Below, piece by piece: positions 6,908-7,579 of a DNA stretch of 7,579 nt. Positions within the stretch are counted from its first letter, which is position 1. Each line of letters opens with the position of its first letter. The notes under the pieces were generated by a model. The model was given only the letters and a program-made list of their open reading frames with translations. It was not told the DNA's origin and did no database searches. Source of the DNA: Lysobacterales bacterium. Its GTDB lineage: Bacteria; Pseudomonadota; Gammaproteobacteria; Xanthomonadales; SZUA-36. Both the position numbers and the translations under genes were made by a program. The DNA is taken from NCBI GenBank assembly GCA_030637665.1, contig DAOWGA010000138.1:1-7579 (forward strand). The letters are read 5' to 3'.

Positions 6908-7579
6908 TCAGGAAACCGCGGCAACCAGTTCCCTGGCTATATCGACCGCGGTGGCTGCATCGCGGCAATAGGCATCGGCGCCAATCGCCTCGCCAAATTC
7001 CTCGTTCAGAGGCGCGCCACCCACCAGCACGATGTAGTCATCGCGGATACCCCTTTCCTTCATGGTATCGATCACTACTTTCATATAGGGCATGGTAGTG
7101 GTGAGCAAGGCTGACATACCGAGGATATTTGCCCCGTGTTTCTCGATCGCATCGATGTACACATCCGCTTCAACGTTAATGCCGAGATCGATCACCTCGA
7201 AGCCGGCCCCTTCCATCATCATGCCGACCAGGTTCTTGCCAATGTCGTGGATGTCACCCTTCACCGTCCCGACCACCATCGTGCCGACGGGCTTGGCGCC
7301 GGTTTCGGCAAGGATGGGTTTGAGCAGGGCCATTCCGGCTTTCATCGAGTTCGCGGCCATCAGCACCTCGGGCACAAACAGGATGCCGTCGCGAAAATCG
7401 ATGCCGACAATGGTCATGCCGCTGACCAGCGCTTCTTCCAGCACCCGCGTGGCCTCCCAGCCGCGGTCCAGCAGAATCTGCGTAGCCTCGGCAATCTCTT
7501 CGGCCATGCCGTCATAAAGATCGTCGTGCATCTGCTCAACGAGTTCGTCGTCCGGAAGTTCCGACAGGATGATTTCTTC
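6908..7579 (-). CDS. Corrinoid (B12-binding) methyl carrier protein, 5' end cut by the window
   Basis: The frame is open to the window edge. Upstream of the internal ATG at 7531 another 16 codons read EEIILSELPDDELVEQ, which is natural family sequence, so the real start lies beyond 7579 and 223 residues are visible. The N-terminal part is the helical cap domain (B12-binding_2) and the C-terminal part the Rossmann-like cobalamin domain. The signature GDIHDIGKN contains the cobalt-ligating histidine (codon 7247-7249); GMSALLTTTM and LVGGAPLN match the other cobalamin-contact segments. The class is that of MtbC/MttC-like carriers used by methylamine and betaine methyltransferases. It carries the methyl group as methyl-Co(III) between a substrate methyltransferase and the THF methyltransferase encoded downstream. 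It stops 11 bases before the DUF1638 start. Confidence 0.93.
   Translation of the reverse strand, partial: EEIILSELPDDELVEQMHDDLYDGMAEEIAEATQILLDRGWEATRVLEEALVSGMTIVGIDFRDGILFVPEVLMAANSMKAGMALLKPILAETGAKPVGTMVVGTVKGDIHDIGKNLVGMMMEGAGFEVIDLGINVEADVYIDAIEKHGANILGMSALLTTTMPYMKVVIDTMKERGIRDDYIVLVGGAPLNEEFGEAIGADAYCRDAATAVDIARELVAAVS

Larger units (their letters stand above)
294..7579 (-). other. Predicted operon for corrinoid-dependent methyl transfer to tetrahydrofolate
   Basis: Seven minus-strand genes follow each other with gaps of 8 to 13 bases or overlaps of 1, 4 and 13 bases, with no room for internal promoters or terminators. The recognisable members (corrinoid protein, methyl-THF:corrinoid methyltransferase, RACo-type activator, 4Fe-4S protein) are parts of one biochemical pathway, supporting a single transcript. 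The block enters the window already in progress at the right edge, so the promoter and probably further genes, such as the substrate methyltransferase, lie upstream. Confidence 0.85.

Overview
The window is almost entirely one tightly packed gene block read on the minus strand, so the operon runs from high to low coordinates. Seven genes follow one another from the right edge to about position 294, with junctions that overlap by 1, 4 or 13 bases or leave 8 to 13 bases. In order of transcription they are: a corrinoid (B12-binding) protein cut by the right edge, a DUF1638 protein, a small protein of the misnamed 'virulence factor' family, a methyltetrahydrofolate:corrinoid methyltransferase of the pterin-binding family, a RACo-type reductive activator of corrinoid proteins ([2Fe-2S] plus ASKHA ATPase), a stand-alone HyuA-like hydantoinase/oxoprolinase-family ASKHA protein, and a 4Fe-4S protein.

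Together these look like a corrinoid-dependent C1 transfer pathway. A substrate-specific methyltransferase, not in this window and probably upstream of 7579, would move a methyl group from a methylated compound to the cobalt of the corrinoid protein. The pterin-binding methyltransferase would pass it to tetrahydrofolate. RACo, an ATPase, would re-reduce accidentally oxidised Co(II) corrinoid to Co(I), possibly with electrons from the 4Fe-4S protein. DUF1638, the small 'virulence factor' protein and the HyuA-like protein have no established step in this pathway. Their placement inside the block makes them the most interesting part of the window. The substrate cannot be read from the sequence. 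Quaternary or methylated amines are a reasonable guess because MttB-family systems use this type of corrinoid protein, but that is inference.

The first 293 bases, downstream of the operon, hold no convincing gene. They contain two large inverted-repeat elements (1-80 and 155-261) that are related to each other and lie in opposite orientation. Both have a long perfect outer stem, a shared segment, and a short inner hairpin with the same loop. The stem sequences differ between the copies while pairing is kept, which suggests a mobile or dispersed structured repeat family.

The organism is a moderately high-GC bacterium, most likely a proteobacterium judging by protein style and Shine-Dalgarno-like sites. 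This assignment is soft, because no rRNA or other marker gene is present. No tRNA, rRNA, CRISPR array, transposase or promoter was recognised; the operon promoter must lie beyond the right edge.
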